A DNA stretch of 64,000 nt from Massilia brevitalea (GCF_030711405.1 NZ_JAULSI010000022.1:18561-82560); one strand, 5' to 3'; numbered from the stretch's first letter, positions 17,811 through 27,459 are shown. Notes: a model not told the origin generated them from the letters alone. Numbers and translations: made by a program.

Positions 17811-20480
17811 ATGACCACCGTTCCATCCGAAATCAACGCCGCCGCCGTCAAGAACAGCGCCACGGAAAAAGTCACGCCCATGATGCAGCAGTATCTGCGC
17901 ATCAAGTCCGACTATCCCACCATGCTGGTCTTCTACCGCATGGGCGACTTCTATGAGCTGTTCTTCGACGACGCCGAAAAAGCCGCGCGCATCCTCGGCA
18001 TTACCCTGACCGCGCGCGGGAGCATGGGCGGCAATCCGATCAAGATGGCGGGCGTGCCCTTCCACTCGCTCGATCCCTACCTCGCCAAGCTGGTCAAGCT
18101 GGGCGAATCCTGCGCCATCTGCGAGCAGATCGGCGACCCGGCACTTGCCAAGGGTCCGGTCGAGCGCAAGGTCGTGCGCGTGGTCACGCCCGGCACCCTC
18201 ACCGACTCCGACCTGCTGCCCGAAAAGGCCGAGCGCCCGCTGCTGGCGCTGTACGCGGTCAATAACCGCAAGCAGGTCACCACGGGCCTGGCCTGGATGT
18301 CGCTGGCCAGCGGCGCGCTGCGCCTGATGGAATTCACCGGCGACGCGCGCGCCAACGCCATCCGCCTGGCCCAGGAACTGGAACGCATCGTCCCGGCCGA
18401 AATCCTGCGCGCCGACGATGGCAACCTGTTCGAGGACGGCCCCTTCGCCCACACCCAGCGCGTGCCGGAGTGGCATTTCGACGTGGTCAAGGGCCACAAA
18501 GCGCTGGTCGACCAGCTCGCCGTATCGACCCTCACCGGCTTTGGCGCCGATGGCCTGGGCGCCGCGTTCGGCGCAGCCGGCGCGCTGCTGCGCTATGCCC
18601 ACGCGACCCAGGGCCGCGGCCTGCAGCACGTGAACAGCCTCACGGTGGAAAGCGAGAACGAATTCATCGGCCTCGATGCCGCCACGCGCCGCAACCTGGA
18701 ACTGACCGAGACCATCCGCGGCCAGGAGTCGCCGACCCTGTTTTCGCTGCTGGACGGCTGCCGCACCGCGATGGGTTCGCGCCTGCTGCGCCACTGGCTG
18801 CACCATGCGCGCCGCGACCAGTCGGTTGCCCGCTCACGCCATGAAGCCATCGAAGCGCTGGCCCAGGGCGATGCTGCCGATGGCTTGTCCAGCATCCTGG
18901 CCCAGGTGCCGGACATCGAACGCATCACCACGCGCATCGCCCTGCTGTCGGCGCGTCCGCGCGATCTGGCCAGCCTGCGCGACGGCCTGAAGCAGCTGCC
19001 GGCCCTGCGCGAAGGCGTGGCGCGCTGCTTCATCCCGGGCGACTCCTGCCTGCTGCGCGACATCCACGATGCGCTCATGCCGCCCGCCGACTGCCTCGAC
19101 CTGCTGACGCGCGCGGTGATGGAAGAGCCGGCGACGATGGTGCGCGACGGCGGCGTGTTCGCACGCGGCTACGATGCCGACCTGGATGAATTGCGTGCGC
19201 TGTCGGAGAACGCCGGCCAGTTCCTGGTGGACCTCGAGACGCGCGAACGCGCCCGCACCGGCATCACGAACCTGCGCGTGGAATACAACCGCGTGCACGG
19301 CTTCTACATCGAGGTCACCAACGGCCAGGCCGACAAGGTGCCCGACGACTACCGCCGCCGCCAGACGCTGAAGAATTGCGAGCGCTACATCACGCCGGAA
19401 CTCAAGGCCTTCGAAGACAAGGCGCTGTCGGCGCAGGACCGCGCCCTGGCCCGCGAAAAGCAGCTCTACGACGAGCTGCTGGCTTGCCTGGCGCCGCACA
19501 TCGGCCAGCTGCAGACGGTGGCGCAGGGCCTGGCCCAGGTCGACACCCTGGTGGCGCTGACCAGGCACGCGCTGGTGAATAACTGGTGCGCGCCGCAGCT
19601 GGTGGATGCACCCTGCCTGACGATCCACGAAGGCCGCCATCCGGTGGTGGAAAAGCAGATCGAGCGCTTCATCGCCAACGACTGCAAGCTGTCGAACGAA
19701 CGGCGCCTGCTGCTCATCACTGGTCCGAACATGGGCGGTAAATCGACCTTCATGCGCCAGACCGCGCTGATCGTGCTGCTGGCCTATGTCGGCAGCTATG
19801 TGCCGGCCACCAGTGCCACCATCGGCCCGATCGACCGCATCTTCACCCGTATCGGCGCCAACGACGACCTGGCCGGCGGCCGCTCGACCTTCATGGTCGA
19901 GATGACCGAATCGGCGGCGATCCTGAACGGCGCCACCGAGCATTCGCTGGTGCTGATGGACGAAGTCGGGCGCGGCACCTCGACCTTCGACGGCCTAGCC
20001 CTGGCCTGGGCGATTGCGCGCCACCTGATCGACATCAGCCGCAGCTTCACCCTGTTCGCGACCCACTATTTCGAACTGACCCAGCTGCCCGAGACCCACG
20101 CCAGCGCCGCCAACGTGCATCTGTCGGCGGTCGAGCACAAGGACAGCATCGTGTTCCTGCACGCGGTGCAGGAAGGCCCGGCCTCGCAGAGCTATGGTTT
20201 GCAGGTAGCCCAGCTGGCCGGCGTGCCGCCCGCCGTGATCAAGGCCGCGCGCAAGCACCTGGCGCGCCTGGAATCGCAGGCGCTCGACGCCACGCCGCAG
20301 CGCGACCTGTTTGCCCCGGTGTGCGAGGAGCCTGAGGAAGCGGACATGCCCGCCGAGGTATCCGCTACCCCGGCCACCTCGAACGAACTGCTGGACGCCC
20401 TGGCCGGCATCGACCCGGACGCGCTCACGCCGCGCGAGGCGCTGGCGCGCCTGTACGAACTGAAGCGCCTGGCCGCCTGA
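17811..20480 (+). CDS. mutS: DNA mismatch repair protein MutS
   Basis: MutS recognises base mismatches and small loops and recruits MutL in post-replicative repair. 889 residues, normal for betaproteobacteria. The mismatch-reading Phe-x-Glu loop is visible in MGDFYELF near residue 45. The ABC-type ATPase carries Walker [10 protein letters not shown] near 638-646 and the signature region [14 protein letters not shown] with Walker [17 protein letters not shown]. The ATG at 17811 gives the expected N-terminus ([11 protein letters not shown]). It lies next to the restriction island, and its stop overlaps the start of the following secreted-protein gene by one base (TGATG), implying co-translation. 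Confidence 0.97.
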   Translation: MTTVPSEINAAAVKNSATEKVTPMMQQYLRIKSDYPTMLVFYRMGDFYELFFDDAEKAARILGITLTARGSMGGNPIKMAGVPFHSLDPYLAKLVKLGESCAICEQIGDPALAKGPVERKVVRVVTPGTLTDSDLLPEKAERPLLALYAVNNRKQVTTGLAWMSLASGALRLMEFTGDARANAIRLAQELERIVPAEILRADDGNLFEDGPFAHTQRVPEWHFDVVKGHKALVDQLAVSTLTGFGADGLGAAFGAAGALLRYAHATQGRGLQHVNSLTVESENEFIGLDAATRRNLELTETIRGQESPTLFSLLDGCRTAMGSRLLRHWLHHARRDQSVARSRHEAIEALAQGDAADGLSSILAQVPDIERITTRIALLSARPRDLASLRDGLKQLPALREGVARCFIPGDSCLLRDIHDALMPPADCLDLLTRAVMEEPATMVRDGGVFARGYDADLDELRALSENAGQFLVDLETRERARTGITNLRVEYNRVHGFYIEVTNGQADKVPDDYRRRQTLKNCERYITPELKAFEDKALSAQDRALAREKQLYDELLACLAPHIGQLQTVAQGLAQVDTLVALTRHALVNNWCAPQLVDAPCLTIHEGRHPVVEKQIERFIANDCKLSNERRLLLITGPNMGGKSTFMRQTALIVLLAYVGSYVPATSATIGPIDRIFTRIGANDDLAGGRSTFMVEMTESAAILNGATEHSLVLMDEVGRGTSTFDGLALAWAIARHLIDISRSFTLFATHYFELTQLPETHASAANVHLSAVEHKDSIVFLHAVQEGPASQSYGLQVAQLAGVPPAVIKAARKHLARLESQALDATPQRDLFAPVCEEPEEADMPAEVSATPATSNELLDALAGIDPDALTPREALARLYELKRLAA

Positions 20481-21433
20481 TGCGCTTCCCGTCCGCCTCG
20501 CCCCTGCTGGCAGCCGCCCTGTGCGCGGCGCTTTGCCTGCCGGCCGTGGCGGGCGCCAGGGACGACGCACGCGAAGCCAATGCGCACCACTTCGGCGTCA
20601 TCGGCCACAGCTTCGACGGCAAGAGCGACAAGCGTTTCAGGAAAGCGCTGGACGATACGTCCGACAGGTCGAATGCCTTCGTGGTCCTCACCGGCATCAA
20701 GCATGCGAGCGAGCCTTGCGGCGACCGCCTGTACGAAACGCGGCGCGACCTGGTCGAGCGCGTCAAGCGCCCTACCATCGTGCTGCCGGCCGGCAGCGAC
20801 TGGACCGCCTGCCGCAACTCGGCCGGGCGTACGAATGCAGTCGAGCGCCTGAACCGGCTGCGCGAGCTGTTCCATGGCGAGCCGGCGTCGCTGGGGGTGA
20901 AGAAGCTGCCGCTCACGCGGCTGTCGATGAGCCCGCGTTTTCGCGCGTATGCCGAGAATGCCCACTGGACCGTGGGCAAGGTGCTGTATGCGAGCGTGAA
21001 CCTGCCTGCGAATAACAACCACTACCTGGCGGCGGCCGGGCGCAACAGCGAGTACGAGGACCGGCAAGTGGCCACGCGCTTCTGGCTGAACCGCCTGTTC
21101 ACGCTGGCGCGCGGCGACAAGCTCGATGCGATCGTGCTGTTTTCGGAAGGGGATCTGAAGCCGCTGACGGACCCGGTGGCGCCCAGTTTGCTGCGGCGCG
21201 GGTCGCCGCTGTTCGATGGCTTTGCGGCCACGCGCAAGCAGGTGCAGGCGCTGGCCGGGAAGTTCGATGGGAAGGTGCTGCTGGTCGACAGTGCGGCGCT
21301 GGGCAAGGGGAAGAAGCCGGAGATCGAATGGCGCGGGAACCTGGGGCACTTGTCGGTGGATGACCAGGCGGTGGAGGTGGAAGTGAAGCCGGGGGCGAAG
21401 GCGCTGTTTGTCGTGAAGGATGCGGCAGATTAG
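20480..21433 (+). CDS. Secreted conserved hypothetical protein (phosphoesterase-like?)
   Basis: 317 residues with a signal peptide (about 1-25, ending AGA). The mature part begins AHHFGVIGHSF and has FVVLTGIKHASEPCGDRLYETR and IVLPAGSDWTACRNSAGR. These are vaguely like calcineurin-type metallophosphoesterases (a D-W-T-x-C segment, strand-loop order). However, the canonical GD, GNH and GHxH motifs are missing, so I would not assign catalysis. It is translationally coupled to mutS but probably functions in the periplasm, so the coupling may only reflect compaction. Codon use shifts toward GGG/GTG near the 3' end. Confidence 0.75.
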   Translation: MRFPSASPLLAAALCAALCLPAVAGARDDAREANAHHFGVIGHSFDGKSDKRFRKALDDTSDRSNAFVVLTGIKHASEPCGDRLYETRRDLVERVKRPTIVLPAGSDWTACRNSAGRTNAVERLNRLRELFHGEPASLGVKKLPLTRLSMSPRFRAYAENAHWTVGKVLYASVNLPANNNHYLAAAGRNSEYEDRQVATRFWLNRLFTLARGDKLDAIVLFSEGDLKPLTDPVAPSLLRRGSPLFDGFAATRKQVQALAGKFDGKVLLVDSAALGKGKKPEIEWRGNLGHLSVDDQAVEVEVKPGAKALFVVKDAAD

Positions 21434-21515
21434 AAGCCGGCGGGTGATCATTTCGATGCAGCCGTGGTGAGCGTGTTGCACGTGAACGAAACGGTGCCAA
21501 CAATGCGGCGCGTTT

Positions 21516-21598
21516 CGCGTGGGCACGGGGTGCCCACCGTACGGTACCCGGAGCCGCTGGCCGTTGATATCGTAGGGTGGGCACCCTGTGCCCACGCG
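21516..21598. repeat. REPIN/BIME B: inverted pair of REP palindromes, heads inward
   Basis: Reverse copy at 21516-21542 and forward copy at 21572-21598, only 29 bp apart. The forward copy is GTAGGGTGGGCAC-CCT-GTGCCCACGCG. Sequence beside it (GCCAACAATGCG and TTGATATC) is shared with pair A. It lies between the mutS-linked gene and slyD. Confidence 0.8.
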
Positions 21599-21680
21599 AA
21601 CGAATGCATGGTGTTGGCATCATTTGATCCGCCACCGTCATCCCATCGAAACGCCCGACCAGGCAAACCTGGAACGCCAA

Positions 21681-21707
21681 CAAAAAACGGGACATTTGGT
21701 CCCGTTT
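21681..21707 (-). terminator. Rho-independent terminator of slyD
   Basis: Stem AAACGGGAC / GTCCCGTTT with a 5-base loop. On the minus strand it is followed by a run of T, 25 bp downstream of the slyD stop. Confidence 0.8.
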
Positions 21708-21731
21708 CTCGTTTATAAAGCTACGACGCAA

Positions 21732-22268
21732 TCAATGCAGCGGCTGGCTGCGGAAGTGATCGCCCTCTTCGCCTTCGTCTTCACCGTGGTGATGACCGTG
21801 GGCGCCGTGCACGTGGCCGTGGGCGATTTCTTCGTCGGTGGCGGCGCGCACGTCGATGACCGACAGCTCGAAGCGCAGGGCCATGCCGGCCAGCGGGTGG
21901 TTACCGTCGAGCACGACCTTGTCGTCGGCGATTTCGGTGACAGTAAAGATGACCGGCTCGTCGTCCGGCGCGCCGTCGGCCATGCCTTCGAACTGCATGC
22001 CCACTTCCAGCGGCTCAGGCAAGACCTTGCGGTCCTCGACCTTCACCAGTTCGGAATCGTAGTCGCCGAACGCGTCTTCCGGCTCGATCTGCAGGGTCGA
22101 CTGGAAACCGGCTTCCTTGCCGTCCAGGTGTTCCTCGATCTTCGGCAGGGTGTTCTCGTAGCCGCCGTGCAGGTAGACCATCGGCTGGGCGCCTTCCTCG
22201 ATGAGGTTGTTTTGCGCATCCGACAGTTTGTAGTTGACCGATACGACCGTATTCTTGGCAATCTTCAT
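21732..22268 (-). CDS. slyD: FKBP-type peptidyl-prolyl cis-trans isomerase SlyD
   Basis: 178 residues. SlyD is a cytoplasmic prolyl isomerase and chaperone that also delivers nickel to hydrogenase or urease maturation. The FKBP N-terminus MKIAKNTVVSVNYKL, the insert-in-flap region (DAFGDYDSELV) and LDGNHPLAGMALRFEL are all typical. The C-terminal tail is rich in His and Asp/Glu (residues about 148-170), the metal-binding tail of SlyD. The start has GAAAGGATG just upstream. It is divergent from the ribosomal oxygenase gene and ends in a clear terminator. Confidence 0.95.
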   Translation of the reverse strand: MKIAKNTVVSVNYKLSDAQNNLIEEGAQPMVYLHGGYENTLPKIEEHLDGKEAGFQSTLQIEPEDAFGDYDSELVKVEDRKVLPEPLEVGMQFEGMADGAPDDEPVIFTVTEIADDKVVLDGNHPLAGMALRFELSVIDVRAATDEEIAHGHVHGAHGHHHGEDEGEEGDHFRSQPLH

Positions 22269-22335
22269 CGCACATCCTTTCGTTGTAAGGAGCGGATTAT
22301 ACCCCTGCCCCGCTACTGCCTGCTGCCCGGCTGGT

Positions 22336-22341
22336 TATAAT
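22336..22341 (+). promoter_or_regulatory. -10 element abutting the roxA start codon (possible leaderless mRNA)
   Basis: A perfect TATAAT ends 5 bp before the ATG at 22347, which would put the transcript start at or within a base or two of the start codon. No purine-rich ribosome binding site lies between. The -35 is weak. Confidence 0.4.
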
Positions 22342-22346
22342 GACGC

Positions 22347-23468
22347 ATGAATAAATTACCGCTCCTTGGGAACATTACTCCCGCCCAGTTTCTTCGCGAT
22401 TACTGGCACAAGAAGCCGCTGCTGATCCGCGGCGCCATCCCCGGTTTCAAGCCCCTGCTCAAGTTCGAGCGCCTGGCCGACCTCGCCACCAAGAACTTCG
22501 TCGAATCGCGCCTGGTCACCCAGGTCGACGGCCAGTGGGACATGCAGCACGGCCCCCTGACCGAACTGCCCCCGCGCGACCAGAAGGGTTGGACCATGCT
22601 GGTGCAGGGCGTGAATTTGTACGACGAAAAGGCCGACGACCTGCTGCGCCAGTTCCGCTTCCTGCCGGACGCGCGCCTCGACGACCTGATGATCAGCTAC
22701 GCCACCGACGGCGCCGGCGTCGGTCCCCACTTCGATTCCTACGACGTGTTCCTGCTGCAAGCCCACGGCAAGCGCCGCTGGAAGATCAGCGCCCAGCAAG
22801 ACCTGTCGCTGGTCGACGGCCTGCCGCTGAAGATCCTGTCGAACTTCAGCGCGGAAGAAGAATTCGTGCTCGAGCCGGGCGACATGCTGTACCTGCCGCC
22901 GCACTATGCCCACGACGGCATCGCCGAGGGCGAGTGCATGACCTACTCGATCGGCTTCCGCTCGCCCTCGTACCAGGAACTGGGCGAAGCCTTCCTGCAA
23001 TTCATGGCCGACTCGATCGACCTGCCCGGCCGCTATGCCGACCCGGGCCAGCAGGTGGCAAAGAACCCGGCGGAGATCCCGCGCGAGATGCTGGCCAACA
23101 TCACCGAAGAACTGAACAAGGTGCGCTGGGACGAGGAAGACGTGACCATCTTCTTCGGCGAGTACATGTCCGAGCCGAAGCACAACGTCTTCTTCACCGG
23201 CCCGGCCAAGCCGCTGGTGGTGGGACGCTTCATGGAAGCGGCAGCGAAAAAGGGCCTGAAGCTGTCGAGCAAGACCCTGATGCTCTACCGCGGCAAGCAT
23301 GTCTTCATCAACGGCGAGTCGTTTGCCGTGAGCCGCAACGACAAGATCGTGCTGGACGTACTGGCCAACGAACGCCGCCTCGACGGCGAAACCCTGGGCC
23401 ATGCTTCCGACGATGTGCTGGAAGCACTGTACACCTGGTACCAGGACGGCTGGATCGAGCTGGGCTGA
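22347..23468 (+). CDS. roxA: JmjC/cupin ribosomal protein uL16 arginine hydroxylase (RoxA/YcfD)
   Basis: 373 residues, the size of E. coli YcfD, a 2-oxoglutarate and Fe(II) oxygenase that hydroxylates an arginine of ribosomal protein uL16. The N-terminus with FLRDYWHKKPLLIRGA is typical. The JmjC iron site begins with PHFDSYDVF (HxD near residues 125-127), and LEPGDMLYLPPHYAHDG supplies the second His. SIGFRSPSYQEL and the C-terminal winged-helix domain are present. It is divergent from slyD. A DUF7931-like gene follows 18 bp after its stop, probably in the same transcript. Confidence 0.9.
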   Translation: MNKLPLLGNITPAQFLRDYWHKKPLLIRGAIPGFKPLLKFERLADLATKNFVESRLVTQVDGQWDMQHGPLTELPPRDQKGWTMLVQGVNLYDEKADDLLRQFRFLPDARLDDLMISYATDGAGVGPHFDSYDVFLLQAHGKRRWKISAQQDLSLVDGLPLKILSNFSAEEEFVLEPGDMLYLPPHYAHDGIAEGECMTYSIGFRSPSYQELGEAFLQFMADSIDLPGRYADPGQQVAKNPAEIPREMLANITEELNKVRWDEEDVTIFFGEYMSEPKHNVFFTGPAKPLVVGRFMEAAAKKGLKLSSKTLMLYRGKHVFINGESFAVSRNDKIVLDVLANERRLDGETLGHASDDVLEALYTWYQDGWIELG

Positions 23469-23486
23469 TTGACGACTGGAGGAAGC

Positions 23487-23966
23487 ATGGACGAGTCGCT
23501 GCTGGTGCGTTTCGATACCCGCCGCGATTGCGAGGCGCAGTGGCGCGCCGTGCTGGCGCGCGCGGTGCGCCAGCTCGACATGTTCGATCCGGATTTCAGC
23601 GTCTTTCCGCTGGGCTCAAGCGAGGTCGACGCCCAGCTGCGCGCCTTTCTCCATGGCGGCGGCAGCCTGCGCCTGGTGCTGCACGACCCGGGCCATATCG
23701 AACGCGAGGCGCCGCGCTTCCTGCGCCTGTTGCGCGACTACAGCCACCTGGCCGAATGCCGCCAGACGCCGCGCGCGCTGCGCCAGCTGACCGACTCCTT
23801 TTGCATTGCCGACGGGCTGCATGTGCTGCGCCGTTTTCACAGCGACTGGATGCGCGGCGAGGCCGCCTTCGACGCCCCCGGCGCCGTGGATGTGCCGGCG
23901 CACCGCTTCGCCGGCATCTGGGAAGAATCGCGCCAGACGCTCCTGCCGAGCGTCACCGGATTGTAG
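23487..23966 (+). CDS. Conserved hypothetical protein (DUF7931-like, PLD-like fold)
   Basis: 159 residues from the ATG at 23487, which has a strong GGAGGA ribosome binding site; an in-frame TTG six codons earlier does not. The sequence pattern (LDMFDPDFSVFPL, LRLVLHDPGHIE, DSFCIADGLHVLRRFHSDWMRGEA, FAGIWEES) resembles half of a phospholipase-D-like fold, but the HKD motif is absent. This is a betaproteobacterial family usually located beside the ribosomal oxygenase. No function is known to me. Likely co-transcribed with roxA. Confidence 0.75.
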   Translation: MDESLLVRFDTRRDCEAQWRAVLARAVRQLDMFDPDFSVFPLGSSEVDAQLRAFLHGGGSLRLVLHDPGHIEREAPRFLRLLRDYSHLAECRQTPRALRQLTDSFCIADGLHVLRRFHSDWMRGEAAFDAPGAVDVPAHRFAGIWEESRQTLLPSVTGL

Positions 23967-24076
23967 TGATCAGGCAAGTATCTGAACCACTGGGAAAGGT
24001 CTTCGACGCTGTAGCATCTTGTAACAAAATGAAGCTTAACAAGTAACACAAGACTTACATTTTGGCATGACTTTTC

Positions 24077-24105
24077 TATTGCGAACGAGTAAATTTGGCT
24101 ATAAT
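24077..24105 (+). promoter_or_regulatory. Promoter for the Ala-rich lipoprotein gene
   Basis: TATAAT at 24100-24105 with TATTGC 17 bp upstream (24077-24082), or TTGCGA at 24079 with 15-bp spacing. The surrounding 270 bp are much richer in AT than the rest of the window, and the leader to the ATG at 24245 is about 130 bases long. Confidence 0.55.
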
Positions 24106-24244
24106 ATCGGGTTAGGAAGGTTCCGTTGTATCAGTATCACTCTTGCATTTTTGCAAAGTACACGAGAATTCCAGCGAGCGATAATTACCGGTAATTATTC
24201 ATCGTAAAACAAGCAGTACTCCACTTTTAATTAAAAGGAAAATC

Positions 24245-24535
24245 ATGAAAAAATCCCTGCTGATCGTCTCCCTGATGGCCGTTGCTCTGGCTGCTTGCTC
24301 GAAAAAAGAAGAAGTTCCAGCAACCCCAGCTGCTGTCGAAGCGCCTGCTGCTGACACCGCAACCACCACCACCACCACCGAAGTTGCACCAGCTGCAACC
24401 ACCGACGCTGCTGCTACCACCCCAGCTGCTGACGCTGCTGCTGCTGCCGCTACCGCTTCGGCTGCTGCTTCGGAAGCCGCTTCGGCCGCTTCGACCGCTG
24501 CTGACGCTGCTGCTTCGGCTGCTGCTACCAAGTAA
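24245..24535 (+). CDS. Small alanine/threonine-rich lipoprotein
   Basis: 96 residues. Residues 1-18 are a lipoprotein signal with lipobox LAAC (Cys 18). The mature part, after SKKEEVP, is almost entirely Ala, Thr, Ser, Asp and Pro, with a stretch of six Thr and several poly-Ala blocks. This suggests an extended or helical low-complexity envelope peptide. The ribosome binding site AAAAGGAAAA is strong, the promoter AT-rich and the terminator sharp, which suggests high expression. Codons are nearly all GCT/GCC. I do not recognise a function; a structural or spacer role at the envelope is inference. Confidence 0.85.
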   Translation: MKKSLLIVSLMAVALAACSKKEEVPATPAAVEAPAADTATTTTTTEVAPAATTDAAATTPAADAAAAAATASAAASEAASAASTAADAAASAAATK

Positions 24536-24558
24536 TCAGAATTTTTCTGGTTCGAAAG

Positions 24559-24583
24559 ACCGGCCTGCGGGCCGGTTTTTTTT
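24559..24583 (+). terminator. Rho-independent terminator of the lipoprotein gene
   Basis: Stem ACCGGC / GCCGGT with a short loop, followed by a run of T and 24 bp after the stop codon. Confidence 0.85.
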
Positions 24584-24667
24584 CGTTCAGACATTTGTGG
24601 CCGGAGGTGTTTTTCGACATGGAGGCGCCGTACCCACGCATACCCCACCATTACGCGAAACACCCAT

Positions 24668-24693
24668 AAAAAAACCGGCCACGAAGGCCGGTT
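24668..24693 (-). terminator. Rho-independent terminator of the dapA-bamC transcript
   Basis: Stem AACCGGCC / GGCCGGTT with a 5-base loop; on the minus strand a run of T follows. It lies 20 bp after the bamC stop. Confidence 0.85.
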
Positions 24694-24712
24694 CTTTCAA
24701 CGCTGACGATGC

Positions 24713-25900
24713 TTACTTCAGCTCGTCGTTCAGCAGCGACAGGATCTTGCCCGCCGTCGCCGATGCATCCGGCTTGCCTTCATTGTCCTGGACGGTGACC
24801 GCGCTGCTGTTGCCGCCTTCGTTGGCCTTGACCAGCACGCGGTAGCGCTGGGCTTCCTTCGCCTTGTCGTCGTTGCCGAAGCTGAACAGTTTCGAGAAGA
24901 AGCCATCCTTGGCCGACGCGTCCGGATCGACGTAGCGGACAAAGTAGATGCCCTGCACGCGGTCGCGGTCTTCGACGGTGAAGCCGACGCGGTCGAGCGC
25001 CAGGCCGACACGGCGCCAGGCGCGCTCGAAGCCCTCGTCGACCTCGACGGCGTTGCCGGCCAGCTTGGCGCGCTGCGGCGCCGGGGTGGCGTTGTCGACC
25101 TTGGCTTGCGCGGTCTGCACCTGCTCAGGCGTCGTGGCGCCGGTCAGGCGCGCCACCAGGCGGCCCAGGAATTGCGCTTCCAGGGTCGGATCATTCGGAC
25201 GCACGGTCCAGACCGTGGATTCCTTCTGGGCGCCGGTCAGCACCTCTTCGGCGCCGCGGTGGCTGATGTAGATCTCGGTCGAGCCGTCCGGCAGGCGCTC
25301 GAGACGGGTGCGGAACTTGTCGCGCTCGCCGGTCGAGTAGGCCTTGTCGAAGACGCGGCCGATGGTGTTGCGCAGGAAGTCTTGCGGGATCTTCGAACGG
25401 TTCTCGACCCACTCGGTTTCCATCACGCCGGTTGCTTCGGATTCGGTTGCCACCGGCAGGCCGGCGTCGTTCCAGAACTCGCGCAGTTTCGGCCACAGCT
25501 GTTCAGGCGTCTGCTTGACCACCAGCCAGCGCTGGTCGCCGGCACGTTCGATGCGCACGGCCTCGGTCGAGACCGGGCCGATGGCGGCGGCGCCCGCAGG
25601 AATGGAGGAGGAGGCAGCAGCGCCAGCGGCTCCCGCCGATGGCATTGCTGCCATGCCCGATGCGGTGGCAACGCCGCTGCCATCCGGCACGGCGTAACGA
25701 TTGTCTTTTTGAAGCTGGGTCAGGTCCGGCGGCACATCCAGCGGTGCGGCTTTTTTCGACGCCTTGTAATCCACCTTGTCCGACTCGAACACGGTGGTGC
25801 ACGCGGCCATGCTCAGCGCCAGTGCGGACAGCGCCAGTACGCGCGCTGCGGTTGGCGCGGAAACACGGGTTGCGAAGGTCTTTTTGTTGCGAGTAGTCAT
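24713..25900 (-). CDS. bamC: Outer membrane protein assembly factor BamC
   Basis: 395 residues. BamC is a lipoprotein of the BAM complex that inserts beta-barrel proteins into the outer membrane. The lipobox is SMAAC with Cys 34. The unstructured N-terminal segment that binds BamD is visible (VDYKASKKAAPLDVPPDLTQL). Two helix-grip domains follow (QRWLVVKQTPEQLWPKLREFW; AWRRVGLALDRVGFTVEDRD). An Ala/Gly/Ser-rich linker at 80-105 is a local expansion. It lies 43 bp downstream of dapA, the conserved dapA-bamC order of proteobacteria. Confidence 0.95.
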   Translation of the reverse strand: MTTRNKKTFATRVSAPTAARVLALSALALSMAACTTVFESDKVDYKASKKAAPLDVPPDLTQLQKDNRYAVPDGSGVATASGMAAMPSAGAAGAAASSSIPAGAAAIGPVSTEAVRIERAGDQRWLVVKQTPEQLWPKLREFWNDAGLPVATESEATGVMETEWVENRSKIPQDFLRNTIGRVFDKAYSTGERDKFRTRLERLPDGSTEIYISHRGAEEVLTGAQKESTVWTVRPNDPTLEAQFLGRLVARLTGATTPEQVQTAQAKVDNATPAPQRAKLAGNAVEVDEGFERAWRRVGLALDRVGFTVEDRDRVQGIYFVRYVDPDASAKDGFFSKLFSFGNDDKAKEAQRYRVLVKANEGGNSSAVTVQDNEGKPDASATAGKILSLLNDELK

Positions 25901-25943
25901 ATCGTTACAATTTCAGATCTGTGAACCAACACCCTTGCGGGAC

Positions 25944-26828
25944 TCAGGATTGCGGCAGGAGGCCCGCCTGGCGCAGCGCGGTGCGCACAGTGTCGTGGAA
26001 CGGCGCGGACAGCGGCGCCAGCGGCAGGCGCAGGCCGGCCGGCATCTTGCCCATTTCCGTCAGCGCCCACTTCACCGGCACCGGATTCGGTTCGACGAAC
26101 AGTTTGGCGTGCAATTCCAGCACGCGGTTATTGATCTCGACGGCTTTGGCGATGTCGCCGGCCATGGCGGCGGCGCACAGCTCGTGCATTGCGCGCGGGG
26201 CCACGTTGGCGGTGACCGAGATATTCCCGGCGCCGCCGCAGAACATCAGCGCCATCGCGGTCGGGTCGTCGCCCGAGTACACGGCAAACGACTTGTCGAC
26301 CATCTTCAGCAGCTCGATGCCGCGTCCGATGTTGCCGGTGGCATCCTTCACGCCAACGATGTTGGCGATCGGCGCCAGGCGCGCGATGGTCTCGTTGCTC
26401 ATGTCGGCCACGGTGCGGCCGGGCACGTTATACAGGATGATCGGCAGATCGACCGCTTCGGCAATCGCCTTGAAGTGGCGGTACATGCCTTCCTGGGTCG
26501 GACGGTTGTAGTACGGCACCACCTGCAGCGAGGCGTCGGCGCCGACTTCTTTCGCGTGACGGGTCAGGGCGATGGCTTCGGCGGTGGAGTTGCCGCCCGA
26601 GCCGGCGATGACCGGAATGCGGCCGGCCACGTGGTCGACCGTGAACTTGATGAGTTCGCAGTGCTCTTCCGGGCTGACGGTGGCCGATTCGCCGGTGGTG
26701 CCGACGATCACGATGCCATCGGTGCCTTCGGCCACGTGCCAGTCGAGCAGTTTGCGCAGGCTGTCCTTGTCGAGACTGCCATCCTCAAACATCGGCGTGA
26801 CGATTGCTACTATGCTGCCCTTGATCAT
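25944..26828 (-). CDS. dapA: 4-hydroxy-tetrahydrodipicolinate synthase
   Basis: 294 residues. DapA condenses pyruvate with aspartate semialdehyde in the lysine/diaminopimelate pathway. The signatures [14 protein letters not shown] (residues about 43-56), [22 protein letters not shown] and GVKDATG are present; the last holds the Schiff-base lysine near residue 161. The length is standard. It heads the dapA-bamC transcript that ends at the strong terminator at 24668. Confidence 0.97.
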   Translation of the reverse strand: MIKGSIVAIVTPMFEDGSLDKDSLRKLLDWHVAEGTDGIVIVGTTGESATVSPEEHCELIKFTVDHVAGRIPVIAGSGGNSTAEAIALTRHAKEVGADASLQVVPYYNRPTQEGMYRHFKAIAEAVDLPIILYNVPGRTVADMSNETIARLAPIANIVGVKDATGNIGRGIELLKMVDKSFAVYSGDDPTAMALMFCGGAGNISVTANVAPRAMHELCAAAMAGDIAKAVEINNRVLELHAKLFVEPNPVPVKWALTEMGKMPAGLRLPLAPLSAPFHDTVRTALRQAGLLPQS

Positions 26829-26889
26829 AATTTCTGGTACGTGCTGGAAAAGAAAAATCTGATTGTAGCGGATAGCCCGCCCCTATGGT

Positions 26890-27459
26890 TCATTCGGCAC
26901 CAGATAAATGGTCGAGCTTTACCTCGGTTTGCACCACGCCCTGCCCCGCCGCGCACAGGCGCTGCACCCGCGCCGGCTTCGGCTGGACGACGGCGCCATC
27001 CTCGAACGCCAGCACCCGCAGGCCGCCGGCAGCCGCATGTTCCAGCAGCTCGCCGGGGTGCAGCAGGAAGGCCGGGTTCGAGGGTTTGCCGAAGAGTTCG
27101 TTGCCGAGCGCGAACGTTTCATAGATCAGCACGCCGTTCGGGGCGAGGCTGGCCATCAGCTGGTTCAACAGCGGGCGGTGCAGGTAATTCGTGACGACGA
27201 TGCCAGCGAAGCGGCCTGGCTCGAACGGCCAGGCGGCACCCTCGGCTTCCAGGTCGTGCTGCAGGGTGACGATGCCGGGACCGGCGGCCGCTGCCAGCGA
27301 CTGCGGGTCGCGGTCGACCGCCAGCACCGGGTGGCCGAGCCCGGCGAACAGGCGCGCATGGCGCCCGCTGCCGCAGGCCAAATCCAGCACTTCGCCGGGC
27401 GGGACCAGATGAGCGAAGCGCTGCACCCAGGACGAGGCAGTGGCTGCCGGCAGGTGCAT
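26890..27459 (-). CDS. Class I SAM-dependent methyltransferase
   Basis: 189 residues, with motif I VLDLACGSGRHARLFAGLG near residues 27-45 and an acidic end of strand 2 (VLAVDRDPQSL). IVVTNYLHRPLL is the later Rossmann strand. It resembles small TehB-like methyltransferases of betaproteobacteria; the substrate is unknown. The start codon at 27459 overlaps the stop of the M50 protease gene by one base (TGATG), so it is translationally coupled. The frame is open upstream within the protease gene, but only this start gives a methyltransferase N-terminus. Confidence 0.85.
   Translation of the reverse strand: MHLPAATASSWVQRFAHLVPPGEVLDLACGSGRHARLFAGLGHPVLAVDRDPQSLAAAAGPGIVTLQHDLEAEGAAWPFEPGRFAGIVVTNYLHRPLLNQLMASLAPNGVLIYETFALGNELFGKPSNPAFLLHPGELLEHAAAGGLRVLAFEDGAVVQPKPARVQRLCAAGQGVVQTEVKLDHLSGAE

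Noticed and set aside
24625..24660. Possible eleventh REP copy (CCGTACCCACGCATACCCCACC)
   Set aside because: Written here only as a short string; the hairpin arms do not pair and the GTAG head is missing, so similarity may be chance.
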